From assembly GCA_018302185.1 (NCBI GenBank), contig JAGVZX010000033.1, positions 1-7,216 on the forward strand: a stretch of 7,216 nucleotides of DNA. The letters run 5' to 3'. A program made the position numbers and the translations under genes. This stretch comes from Candidatus Woesearchaeota archaeon. GTDB taxonomy: Archaea > Nanobdellota > Nanobdellia > Woesearchaeales > UBA10200. Of the stretch, positions 1-7,122 are shown piece after piece. The first letter of the stretch is position 1; each line of letters opens with the position of its first letter. The notes under the pieces were generated by a model, which searched no databases, was not told the DNA's origin, and worked only from the letters and a program-made list of their open reading frames with translations.

Positions 1-123
1 ACTTATATTATTAATTTAGTAGGAGAAGAGAGTGTTGATTTTGGCATAAGGAATAAATTGATAGAAAAGAAGAGCATCATAGTTATAAAAGGAGTCCCTC
101 ATGCACAAGCGATATTGATGTAG
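1..123 (+). CDS. C-terminal fragment of a small protein, probably DUF424 family (5' end outside window)
   Basis: Frame 1 is open from the first base to a TAG at 121-123 and gives 40 residues with a protein-like composition. The fragment contains NLVGEESVDFGIRNKLI and ends in IKGVPHAQAILM. From memory, archaeal DUF424 proteins (about 100 residues, function unknown) end in a pattern like N-hydrophobic-VGE.aV..ai..gl, then I-x-GVPHAQ and a few residues; both halves are seen here. That match is the only basis for the family call, because the N-terminal part lies outside the window. The gene converges on polC, with 71 bp between the stop codons, so it is not part of the replication operon. It could be another small conserved archaeal protein. 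I am fairly sure that the frame is real and moderately sure of the family. Confidence 0.6.
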   Translation, partial: TYIINLVGEESVDFGIRNKLIEKKSIIVIKGVPHAQAILM

Positions 124-194
124 TTACAGTGAAAGATTAATTCTAAATATTTGCTAAGATTCTACCTTAATGAAATAAAATAGTTTTTAGCTTA
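124..194. other. Convergent intergenic gap with weak oligo-T stretches on both strands
   Basis: This 71-bp AT-rich gap separates the stop codons of the plus-strand fragment and the minus-strand polC. Archaeal transcription ends at oligo-U runs without needing a hairpin. The plus strand has T5 at 184-188, and the minus strand reads TATTTTATTT across 173-182. Either could serve as a terminator. I see no strong stem, so this is only a plausible bidirectional termination zone. Confidence 0.3.
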
Positions 195-3100
195 TCAACT
201 ACTTACTGCCCATTTAAGCAGACCAGACTGCTTTTCCTTCTCTTTTGCAAAGTTGCCTTCAATGGCCCTTTTTACAAGCTCTATGGTCTGCCTGAGATAT
301 TCTGGCACATTGTAATCCTTGCTTAATGCAATAGAATAATCCAGATATTTTACAACAGAGCCTTCTGAGACTGTAAAGATTATCTTGCCTGAGCATTTTA
401 AGCAGATGCCAACTAAAGGTGGTCTTCGATATTTTTCATTACAGCTGCTGCACCTAAAGGATTGTGTTGAGAATTTACGCAAATTCCCTTTTATATCCTT
501 CAAAAAATGCTTTTCGATCACCAGACGGGCAACATCATGCTCATCTACTGCTGCGATTTTTTTAGCGATTGCCATTTGTCCTGCAAGCTTTTCTTCCATA
601 CTAGGCAGGCTTTTGTAAGCAGAGCATTTGACACCTAGATTGATGCTGCTCACATCATGAGTATAACGGATGTTCTCATACTGCTGTTCTGTGTTTAAGC
701 GATGCCTTATCTGCTCGATTTTTATTTCAGAAGGCATCTTGTACTCTGTTGCTGCATCATAAAATTCAAGAGGATATTTAGTGACTACATCAACACCTAA
801 AGCCTGTTCATCCACTTCGCTAGGGATTATAGTAGCAGTTAAAACTAAAGGGCTGTCCATTGTCTTTGAGCCTCGCTTATCTGGAAGAAATGACCTTGAG
901 AAGTTAAGTAGTCCATCCATCAAGAGCATAACACCTGCTTCATCACCATCAGCATCTCTTCTCATAGCTGCATGGAATAATGGATGCGCAAGAAATCCCT
1001 GGGTTTCAGAGAATCCTATTATCCTTCCAATAACACCTGCAGAGATATGGGGCGCGATAGCAATAACTATCTGGCCAACTAAGTCTTCCCTTGACTTGAA
1101 ATTATAGAAAGGCTCTAGCTTGTAAAATTTGACCAAAAGCTCATCGATAAAGTTACCTACGTTCAACAATACAATATCTGCTTGGTCATCTAAAGCTTCT
1201 GTTGCTGCAGGGACGATGATGTCTTGCGGTTTTATTTCAAGGATCTGTGAGTCATCTTTTAGCTCTTCACCAAAGATATCATGTGTATAGCCCAATGACT
1301 TGAGCTTTTCAACACTGACAGTAATTTCCCCAGGCTTAAAGTGCGTCAATGGAAGCTCAGACATATCAAATCTTGTTGTGCCGTCTTTGTTTACATAGAT
1401 ATTATGTTTTGCTCTTAAAATGCCTTTGATAAGATTTTCTGGGATGTGGTCCTTATTAGAAGTTCCTTTGACTCCTTTGATAAGTTCAGGGAATATTTTA
1501 TCCTGTATCTTGTCCAATGCATGATTAAAGTAATGTGATGCATCTATCTCCCACATGGTGTAAGTAGAGCATGGGCCATGTTTAGGGCAATTTTTTTCAG
1601 CAGTCAAGCCACAAAGCTTGCAGTAATACATCTTCTGGGTTTTGGAATCACAGACTTCACATACCTTATAGATGGTTTCTTTGCTGCATGTTAAGCAACG
1701 ATAGAGAGAGAACAATGACCTGATCTTGCCGCCTTTGATTGCCTGTAAGAAGCTACGTAATCTACCTCCTTCTTCGCCTACAGGGAATAATGCTTGCGGG
1801 GAACCAGTGAGCTTGCGCTGCTTTGCCTTTTCTGGCCTTCCCATCCTTGCGCCGATAAATGTTCCGCTTTTATCTTTTATAGGAAGAAGAGAGATCTTTT
1901 GGATGGCTTCTAAAGCAGTGTTTTTTATCTGGAGATGCGCCAAAGGATTTGGGAGATTAGTTGCTAAATTATTAGATGTAGAAGAGGTTAGAGATGTTGG
2001 AGAAGTTAGAGTAATTGCTGTGCCTGTGCCAGAGCCTTGAGCTTGCTGTGATTTGTTAGATTCAATGACTTGAGCTATTATAGGATGAATAGTTTTATCT
2101 AAATTCCCTAATTGCAACATAAAAGCAGCAGAATGATGTCGCTCTAAGACGATAAATTCGTAATTAACAAACAGATGAGGCACACCTATTTCCTCAAGAA
2201 CTTTTTTTAGATGAGGATGTTTCTTTATTATGATCTTAAGAATCTCGCCTAAATCATCTCTTTCGATAGTAGTGATGTGGGTGCCAAGCAAAATGACTAA
2301 TTGAAACAGATCTTCTAAGGAGACTAGTTTCCAATGGAAAGTATATTTAGGATGTAAAGGAATGTTGAATGTTTCAGATAATTTGTATGCAAGGGTAAAT
2401 GTTAAAGTAGGATGTGATGTTTTTGTCAGCAATATAGTTAACTCATCTTCTGGAATATTTAACATGACACTTAAATTTGGGATATTGATCTCATTGAATT
2501 TTTTTAATATAGCTTCTTGAAGGTGTTGCTGCCACCATTCTTCATTATAGCCTGCAGGAACTAAAAAATGGTTGTTTTCAGAAAAGTCGCCATAGCTGAA
2601 TAATATATCCCCTAAAAATAATATTTTTTCGATCTCATCTTTATATTGCCTGTATTTTTGCTCTGAATCTAGATAAATGACAGACCCATTTTTTAATCTT
2701 ACAATCTGCGCTTCAATTGAATCGCAAGGGGTAATTGCCGCGGCCTTTCCTGGGCGTTCCATTTTTAATTGTGTGCCTGTTGCAATATAATTGTTAAGAA
2801 TGCGCATAGTTATAGGATGGATTCCTGCTGCTGAAAATCCACTGATCCTTGTTTTGCCATATCTAAGGCGAAACCCGCCTTTAGCTAGAGGATGTGTTAA
2901 TATAGGTCTTCCAGCTACAAGATCTGTGATATAGGTTAAATTAGGTGAGAGTTTTGTTTTTTGTGAAGTATCTATGACTTTGCTCTTTGACTTGATCCTT
3001 TTCTGAAGAGCGATAAATTGCTCTAAGAACTTCCAGTCGAGTGAGAATTCTTCGCCCCATACACCAACTCTTTTCCAGAGTTTGTTGGCTTTTTGTGAAA

Positions 3101-3884
3101 TGCCTTCTGCAAGGACTAGGCACATACCACCTCTGATTCTGTTTGTTTCCATCCTAGGCAGATCCTTGTAGTTTGAAACTTCAATCTGTTCAGTAGGATC
3201 ACCTGTAATCTCAACAGGGATATTCATAACTAGGAATTTTAATTCTTCTAAAGAAGGAAGATATTGGAGATTAACTGCTCTTTCATGATAATCATAAACT
3301 TCTGTAAGATAACGCATTATTTCTTTATCACTTGGGTCATATGGTGCATACCCTAGTTTTACCCTGAGATAATCTGCAAGTATGACTGAAGTTGCTGCAG
3401 CTGTTCCTCCTGCGCCTCTGATAGGACCTGCGTAATATACTGCAAAATATTCTTTGCCATCATTGCGTTTTTTGATCTTCAGCTCGATAAACCCCTCTAA
3501 TGGAGCAGAGACTATACCACAAGTAAGATATGCAAACCCAGTCCTTATCCCTGCTTCAATGGATTCTTTTTTTGAGCTGAACTTGCAGAATTTTTCTTTA
3601 GTAACTTCCTCTGCTATCCTAAATCCAACTCGCCAATCTAACGCACCATATTGAGCTTCAAGCTCTACGATAGCTGCAATCAAACTTTCCTTATCCAATT
3701 GCGGCACAACAACTGAGATCAGCCCATGGACGCGTTCAGCCATGTTTTTAGCTAATGGGATGTCAACCTTGTCTTCTGGATCATAGCCTAAAGCTCTTGC
3801 CTTGCCTGCAACAGAATAAGCTGATTCAACCTGCTTATTTATGCTGTCAAAATATTTTTGCATTGAAATTGAGGTTACTGTCAT
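195..3884 (-). CDS. polC: DNA polymerase D large subunit DP2 (catalytic)
   Basis: This is the DNA-synthesising subunit of the archaeal replicative polymerase PolD, which pairs with DP1 encoded just upstream. Its 1229 residues are normal for an intein-free DP2. Recognisable family blocks are YYAGPIRGAGGTAAA (150-164), HPLAKGGFRLRYGKTR (331-346), GARMGRPEKAK (678-688) and AHPLFHAAMRRDADGDE (966-982). The last is the double-psi-barrel active site, with D979 and D981 matching the catalytic aspartates and D977 where Asn is usual in the DP2s I recall. Zinc sites appear as C730/C733 with C742/C745, C755/C758 with C766 and a nearby His or Cys, and C1145/C1148 with C1161/C1164; family knowledge puts the C-terminal site at the DP1 contact. 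Residues 1219-1226 (QSGLLKWA) form a PIP-like PCNA-binding motif. A Ser/Thr-rich low-complexity segment lies at about 611-645. The Met start at 3884 is favoured by AGGAG at 3895-3899, ten bases upstream; Met8 lacks such spacing. The gene is intact and is the last in the operon. Confidence 0.97.
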   Translation of the reverse strand: MTVTSISMQKYFDSINKQVESAYSVAGKARALGYDPEDKVDIPLAKNMAERVHGLISVVVPQLDKESLIAAIVELEAQYGALDWRVGFRIAEEVTKEKFCKFSSKKESIEAGIRTGFAYLTCGIVSAPLEGFIELKIKKRNDGKEYFAVYYAGPIRGAGGTAAATSVILADYLRVKLGYAPYDPSDKEIMRYLTEVYDYHERAVNLQYLPSLEELKFLVMNIPVEITGDPTEQIEVSNYKDLPRMETNRIRGGMCLVLAEGISQKANKLWKRVGVWGEEFSLDWKFLEQFIALQKRIKSKSKVIDTSQKTKLSPNLTYITDLVAGRPILTHPLAKGGFRLRYGKTRISGFSAAGIHPITMRILNNYIATGTQLKMERPGKAAAITPCDSIEAQIVRLKNGSVIYLDSEQKYRQYKDEIEKILFLGDILFSYGDFSENNHFLVPAGYNEEWWQQHLQEAILKKFNEINIPNLSVMLNIPEDELTILLTKTSHPTLTFTLAYKLSETFNIPLHPKYTFHWKLVSLEDLFQLVILLGTHITTIERDDLGEILKIIIKKHPHLKKVLEEIGVPHLFVNYEFIVLERHHSAAFMLQLGNLDKTIHPIIAQVIESNKSQQAQGSGTGTAITLTSPTSLTSSTSNNLATNLPNPLAHLQIKNTALEAIQKISLLPIKDKSGTFIGARMGRPEKAKQRKLTGSPQALFPVGEEGGRLRSFLQAIKGGKIRSLFSLYRCLTCSKETIYKVCEVCDSKTQKMYYCKLCGLTAEKNCPKHGPCSTYTMWEIDASHYFNHALDKIQDKIFPELIKGVKGTSNKDHIPENLIKGILRAKHNIYVNKDGTTRFDMSELPLTHFKPGEITVSVEKLKSLGYTHDIFGEELKDDSQILEIKPQDIIVPAATEALDDQADIVLLNVGNFIDELLVKFYKLEPFYNFKSREDLVGQIVIAIAPHISAGVIGRIIGFSETQGFLAHPLFHAAMRRDADGDEAGVMLLMDGLLNFSRSFLPDKRGSKTMDSPLVLTATIIPSEVDEQALGVDVVTKYPLEFYDAATEYKMPSEIKIEQIRHRLNTEQQYENIRYTHDVSSINLGVKCSAYKSLPSMEEKLAGQMAIAKKIAAVDEHDVARLVIEKHFLKDIKGNLRKFSTQSFRCSSCNEKYRRPPLVGICLKCSGKIIFTVSEGSVVKYLDYSIALSKDYNVPEYLRQTIELVKRAIEGNFAKEKEKQSGLLKWAVSS

Positions 3885-3894
3885 TTTAGGTGTT

Positions 3895-3899
3895 CTCCT
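3895..3899 (-). promoter_or_regulatory. Shine-Dalgarno site of polC
   Basis: The minus strand reads AGGAG here, followed by ten bases and then the ATG at 3884. It matches the archaeal anti-SD sequence, lies inside the 42-bp gap after the polB stop, and settles the choice of Met1 over Met8. Its presence suggests that polC is translated as an internal cistron of a polycistronic message. polB and cdc6, by contrast, have no comparable site. Confidence 0.65.
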
Positions 3900-3926
3900 G
3901 TTAAAATAAATCCATTATTAATTTTA

Positions 3927-5561
3927 TCATTCCTTGCTGAAATTCAATATCCTTACAGCTCTTGTCTGAAGATTAACAATAGGCACACGGCATGGCTGCG
4001 GCTCATGGCCCATCTTTTCCTGAAACGCTGTTTTTGCCTGCCAGCAAGAGCCTGAAATTAAAGTAGTAGTCCTATAATTTGAGACAACAGTATAATGAGT
4101 ATGTCCTGTAGCGAAAAAATCAGGTACAGGATCTATGACTAAAGGATCGCTTTCTACATCAGGGATGTATAATGTAGAGGAATGTGCAGGAGCTAGATGC
4201 CTTTTTTTCAACAAAAATTTTAAGATGTTTTCTCCTTTTTTATAGCCGCCTTTTAGCCTAAGGGCATCGACATTTGCAACATAATAATCAAATGAATAAC
4301 CATGGTAGATAAGAACGTCGAATCCGGAAAAGTTTTGTGACTTATGTATGTTTACAACTGCAGGATTACTGACAAAATAGATATTTGGAAGAGCATATAA
4401 AGCAGCTGCAAAATCCTTATAAGGCGGCGGCTGTGGCTCTGAGATCCTGATTGCATCATGATTACCAGAAGAGAGGATTATTTTGATGTGTGGAGGAATT
4501 TTGGAGAGCAATTTTGCAAGAGCAGAATATTGCTCAATAACATCTTTAATATCTAACTCACTTTCTTGCATAGGATAAATACCTACCCCATCAATCAAAT
4601 CGCCGGCGATTATGATGTATTTTAGTTTTTCTGCTATTGTACGATGCAGTTCTGAACCATATTCCAAATTAAGCCAGGAGATGAATTTATTAAATTCCTC
4701 TGCCATGAAGTTATTACTACCTATATGTATGTCTGAGATAAATGCAGCATAGCATTCGTCAGGTGATTTTTTAAGCTCCGTTGTCAGAGGAATGTCAGGG
4801 AATAATATGTTTGTTGCAAATATTACACCATCCATATAGGTGCCCGTGATGCCAAGTGCTTCATCATGCACTATTTCAGAGGTAAGGGAAAATATGCTTG
4901 GTTTGGTCTTATTTACTATAACTTTTATCTGTGATGTCTGGTCTTCCATCAAAAGGACTATGTTGCCATTTTTTGTTTTTTGGATATCTAAGACTAAGCC
5001 GATTATTGCAACATCTTCTTTTGCTTTTTTTGTAAGGATTCTATTTATAGAAGTGACGCTTTGAAGCTCTCTCCTATTTCTTAGTATCTTTTCGATTGCA
5101 ATGAATCTTTTCTTGAATAATTGTGAGAAATCGCTTGGCTCTCTTTTTTTTGCCACATCTACATAAGAAAATTTTATTTCTAAATTAGAGTTATTTGTAG
5201 ATGGCGATAGGTGCTGTAAATTAGCGGTTTTCAGATTTGCAGATAAAGATTGATGAAGATTATTATTGATAATGTTTGAAGTTGTTTGTATATTAGAATG
5301 AGAGAGAGAGTTTGGAGAATAGAGTTGTGTAGAAAGAAGATGAAGATTAGAAGAAGTTGAGCTTAATCCTAAATTTATAGATGAATTTGAGAGATAGTTA
5401 TTTTTTTGGTTAGTGATTTTGATAAATAATTGGGTTAGATATGTTTCATCAATCGTGGATGGGGTCTCTTCATTTTCCAATTGTTTTAAATTATCTATAG
5501 TAAGAAGATGTTTTTTTTTAATGAAAAAACTGATTATTTTTTTACGATTTGTCGGGTCCAT
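3927..5561 (-). CDS. polB: DNA polymerase D small subunit DP1 (3'-5' proofreading exonuclease)
   Basis: This is the exonuclease subunit of PolD, which removes misincorporated 3' nucleotides and binds DP2. The 544 residues divide into a short helical N-terminal domain (about 1-55), a long Ser/Asn/Leu-rich linker (57-127), an OB fold (about 182-256) and a calcineurin-like, Mre11-type phosphodiesterase domain (about 270-525). All five metal motifs are intact: SDIHIGS (D277, H279), GDLIDG (D321, D324), GNHDA (N367, H368), YHG (H420) and GHTH (H487, H489). The exonuclease should therefore be active with two metals, probably Mn. The segment CWQAKTAFQEKMGHEPQPCR near the C-terminus is also typical of DP1. 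ATG at 5561 is used because the next upstream in-register options are closed by stops. No Shine-Dalgarno sequence precedes it, and a TATA-like stretch sits about 23 bases upstream. It lies 53 bp after cdc6 and 42 bp before polC. The linker lacks acidic residues, unlike the acidic linker I recall in Pyrococcus. Confidence 0.96.
   Translation of the reverse strand: MDPTNRKKIISFFIKKKHLLTIDNLKQLENEETPSTIDETYLTQLFIKITNQKNNYLSNSSINLGLSSTSSNLHLLSTQLYSPNSLSHSNIQTTSNIINNNLHQSLSANLKTANLQHLSPSTNNSNLEIKFSYVDVAKKREPSDFSQLFKKRFIAIEKILRNRRELQSVTSINRILTKKAKEDVAIIGLVLDIQKTKNGNIVLLMEDQTSQIKVIVNKTKPSIFSLTSEIVHDEALGITGTYMDGVIFATNILFPDIPLTTELKKSPDECYAAFISDIHIGSNNFMAEEFNKFISWLNLEYGSELHRTIAEKLKYIIIAGDLIDGVGIYPMQESELDIKDVIEQYSALAKLLSKIPPHIKIILSSGNHDAIRISEPQPPPYKDFAAALYALPNIYFVSNPAVVNIHKSQNFSGFDVLIYHGYSFDYYVANVDALRLKGGYKKGENILKFLLKKRHLAPAHSSTLYIPDVESDPLVIDPVPDFFATGHTHYTVVSNYRTTTLISGSCWQAKTAFQEKMGHEPQPCRVPIVNLQTRAVRILNFSKE
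5181..5393 (-). other. Region encoding the low-complexity, uncharged linker of DP1
   Basis: Codons 57-127 of polB encode a stretch in which 46 of 71 residues are Ser, Asn or Leu. It holds one Lys (K111) and no Asp or Glu. It sits between the N-terminal helical domain and the OB fold, where DP1 proteins are known to be variable. On the plus strand the DNA is rich in short purine repeats, including (AG)5 at 5301-5310, so replication slippage is a reasonable inferred origin. It is most likely a flexible tether. Confidence 0.7.
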
Positions 5562-5578
5562 TTTTTATCTTTTGAAAG

Positions 5579-5588
5579 TTTTTTAAAA
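5579..5588 (-). promoter_or_regulatory. Possible internal TATA-like element for leaderless polB transcript
   Basis: The minus strand reads TTTTAAAAAA, centred about 23 bases before the polB ATG. Archaeal TATA boxes lie about 26 bases before the transcript start, so initiation would fall at or very near the ATG and give a leaderless message. That would fit the absence of a Shine-Dalgarno sequence. The element is not a strong TATA consensus and the region is AT-rich, so it may be coincidental. polB may simply be read through from cdc6. Confidence 0.25.
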
Positions 5589-5614
5589 CATTCTTTTGTT
5601 CTTATTTGAGGAAG

Positions 5615-6850
5615 TTAGAGATTAGAGAGGGATGAAGTTTTGATATCGAGACTTGATTCTAATAGTTTTCTTGTCTCTTGAAGCAGTTCCTTTGAAAGAT
5701 TTAAGTTGATCTCTCTTGTCCTCCCATATCTGCCTTTTGAGATAACTTTTGCATTCACTACCCCTAACATATCTAATTCAGAGATGACATCTGAAACTCG
5801 CCTTTGTGTTAATGGCCTAAGGTTTATTTTTGAGCAAAGTTTCATGTATAGCTCATATGCTTCGCCAGTAAATATGTTTTTTTCATTATTTGGACAGAGA
5901 GAAAGTATGGAGAATAAAACCAATTGATGTTGCCTTGGTTGTGATTTTGTAATCTCAATTACTCTTTCTTTCTCTATTTTATCTTGAGCTTCATCTAAAT
6001 GTGAAAGAAGTATCTTGCCGGAATTTGCACGATCAGCAAGCTCTGCAGAAACTCGTAATAGTTCGATAGCGCGCCTTGCATCACCATGCTCTCTGGCTGC
6101 ATATGCTGCACATTTTTCTATAACCCCAGAATCTATATTATTATCTCTTAAAGCAAACAAAGCTCTTTTTTTTAAGATATCCTGAAGCTGGAGCGCATTA
6201 TAGCTGTTAAACAATAATTCCTCTTCTGATAGAGATGATTTTACTCTTGGATCTAAAGTATCCACAAACATGATGTTATTTGATATTCCGATTAATACAA
6301 GCTGTGAATTTTTAAGCTCTGTATTTATTCTAGTGAGATTGTATAAGATATCATCTCCTATCTTTTTTACTAATTCATCTATCTCATCCAAAACCAAGAT
6401 GACATTACGGTGCTCTGATTCTAAAATAGAATGAAAGGTATTATAGACTTCCTCTGTAGGTAAACCAGTAATAGGTATCTCTTTTCCTAAAGCTCTGCAA
6501 ATTTGGGCAATTACTCGATATTCTGTATCGGCTGTTCTTTTAAGCTTGCAGTTAAGATAGATGAATTTTAGATTCAATGAATTCTGTAAAGAAATTTTTT
6601 CTATTTCTGTTATTATATGTTTTATGACACATGTCTTCCCTGTGCCTGTTTTACCATAAACAAATAGATTAGAAGGCTTTTCGTTCTTTAGGCAAGGTGC
6701 CAAGATATCAGCCAATTGCTTGATCTCATTATCTCTATGGATTATGGTTTCTGGGTCATAGTTTGATTGTAGAATTTTCTTATCTTTGAAGATAGATTCT
6801 CTCTTAATATAGTCAGAAAAGAAATTGTTTAAGTTTATGCCTTGTGTCAT
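5615..6850 (-). CDS. cdc6: Orc1/Cdc6 family replication initiator (AAA+ ATPase)
   Basis: This is the archaeal origin-binding protein, which recognises origin boxes, remodels or melts DNA and loads the MCM helicase. At 411 residues it has the usual family length. Walker A is GKTGTGKT (66-73) and Walker B is VLDEID (153-158, D155 and E156). Sensor 1 is around N191 in GISNN, and the Sensor 2 arginines are R259/R260 in HGDARRAIELL. The segment DPRVKSSL (200-207) falls where the family has its trans-acting arginine and initiator-specific region. The C-terminal part (about 310-395) is a winged helix; RRVSDVISELDMLGVV resembles its recognition helix region and GRYGRTREINL its wing. The start at 6850 places the MTQGINLNNFFSDY leader before the conserved YDPETIIHRDNEI segment. 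There is no clear Shine-Dalgarno sequence; a TATA/BRE pair precedes it and predicts a leader of about 12 bases. It is first in the cdc6-polB-polC set and reads away from the AT-rich candidate origin. Confidence 0.96.
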   Translation of the reverse strand: MTQGINLNNFFSDYIKRESIFKDKKILQSNYDPETIIHRDNEIKQLADILAPCLKNEKPSNLFVYGKTGTGKTCVIKHIITEIEKISLQNSLNLKFIYLNCKLKRTADTEYRVIAQICRALGKEIPITGLPTEEVYNTFHSILESEHRNVILVLDEIDELVKKIGDDILYNLTRINTELKNSQLVLIGISNNIMFVDTLDPRVKSSLSEEELLFNSYNALQLQDILKKRALFALRDNNIDSGVIEKCAAYAAREHGDARRAIELLRVSAELADRANSGKILLSHLDEAQDKIEKERVIEITKSQPRQHQLVLFSILSLCPNNEKNIFTGEAYELYMKLCSKINLRPLTQRRVSDVISELDMLGVVNAKVISKGRYGRTREINLNLSKELLQETRKLLESSLDIKTSSLSNL

Positions 6851-6856
6851 CTAAAC

Positions 6857-6874
6857 GCCCCAGAAGTTCCAAAA
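6857..6874 (-). promoter_or_regulatory. Weak ORB-like element overlapping the cdc6 transcription start
   Basis: On the minus strand TGGAA (6867-6871) is followed after five bases by GGGG (6858-6861). Archaeal origin recognition boxes have TGGAAAC and then a G-run about six bases after TGGAA. The order and orientation agree but the spacing is one base short and the inverted TTCCA half is missing. This is the only four-base G/C run between 6851 and the right edge. If it is real, Orc1 bound here would cover the predicted cdc6 start site and repress its own gene. The call is inference from a partial motif match. Confidence 0.25.
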
Positions 6875-6884
6875 GAAATAGAGG

Positions 6885-6898
6885 TATAAAAAGGTTTT
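6885..6898 (-). promoter_or_regulatory. TATA box and BRE of cdc6 (operon promoter)
   Basis: The minus strand reads AAAACC (6893-6898) followed by TTTTTATA (6885-6892), a purine-rich BRE directly upstream of a good archaeal TATA box. Its centre lies about 38 bases from the ATG. Transcription would therefore begin near 6862 and leave a leader of about 12 bases. The same bases read TATAAAAA on the plus strand, so TBP alone would not set direction, but the BRE side and the gene position favour the minus strand. Confidence 0.5.
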
Positions 6899-6944
6899 GG
6901 TTTTATGATAAAATTGAAGAATCATAAGTTAAATTTATATTATA

Positions 6945-6990
6945 AAAGGGTTATAATCCCTATAAATAGGATAAAATAAGGTTATAGGTG
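6945..6990. repeat. Cluster of short AGG/CCT repeats and inverted repeats
   Basis: Within 46 bp there are two GGTTATA copies (6949-6955 and 6980-6986), 31 bp apart or about three helical turns. There is also an imperfect dyad GGGTTATAATCCC (6948-6960) and a perfect dyad CCTAT-AA-ATAGG (6959-6970). Further ATAGG occurs at 6984-6988. The G/C bases in an otherwise A/T stretch fall almost only in these motifs. They could be binding sites for Orc1 or another origin protein; the motif does not match a canonical ORB. Confidence 0.4.
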
Positions 6991-7081
6991 TTAATTTTTA
7001 AATATAATAATTTTATTTATTTTTGAGGTATTAATGATTAAAAGATAAAATATATTATTTGAGACCCTTTAATTTCTTATG

Positions 7082-7097
7082 AAAAAATATATTTTTT
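7082..7097. repeat. Perfect 16-bp A/T palindrome
   Basis: AAAAAATATATTTTTT is exactly self-complementary: A6, TATA, T6. It could unwind easily or extrude. In DNA this AT-rich a 16-bp palindrome has a fair chance of arising by accident, so any functional meaning depends on its place in the candidate origin. Confidence 0.6.
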
Positions 7098-7122
7098 ATT
7101 TAAATGATTAGTATTATTTTAT

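Noticed and set aside
939..956. Possible intein at the DP2 active site, a known insertion point in some archaea
   Set aside because: The conserved blocks on both sides run together without interruption and the total length is normal, so no intein is present.
385..1107. Plus-strand open frames at 385-618 and 781-1107
   Set aside because: They lie wholly inside polC on the opposite strand, encode no recognisable family and have no upstream signals; they are shadows of the real gene.
1726..2040. Plus-strand 104-codon open frame opposite the DP2 zinc-site and linker region
   Set aside because: It is antisense to strongly conserved DP2 sequence, and its translation looks like a shadow with no domain.
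2002..5620. Shared 10-mer GAAGTTAGAG in polC (2002-2011) and at the end of cdc6 (5611-5620)
   Set aside because: Both encode Ser/Leu/Thr-rich stretches with similar codon choice; a single short match is explained by composition.
6851..6925. 24-codon minus-strand open frame whose TAG directly abuts the cdc6 ATG, a possible upstream ORF
   Set aside because: The predicted TATA box lies inside it, so the cdc6 message would not contain its start, and its composition looks random.
6905..6979. 24-codon plus-strand open frame in the candidate origin (MIKLKNHK...)
   Set aside because: It is very short, Lys/Ile/Asn-rich as expected from AT-rich DNA, has no Shine-Dalgarno site, and overlaps the repeat cluster.
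7034..7110. AATGATTA occurring twice (7033-7040 and 7103-7110) as a possible iteron
   Set aside because: It is an eight-base, mostly A/T match in a very AT-rich stretch and is expected by chance.
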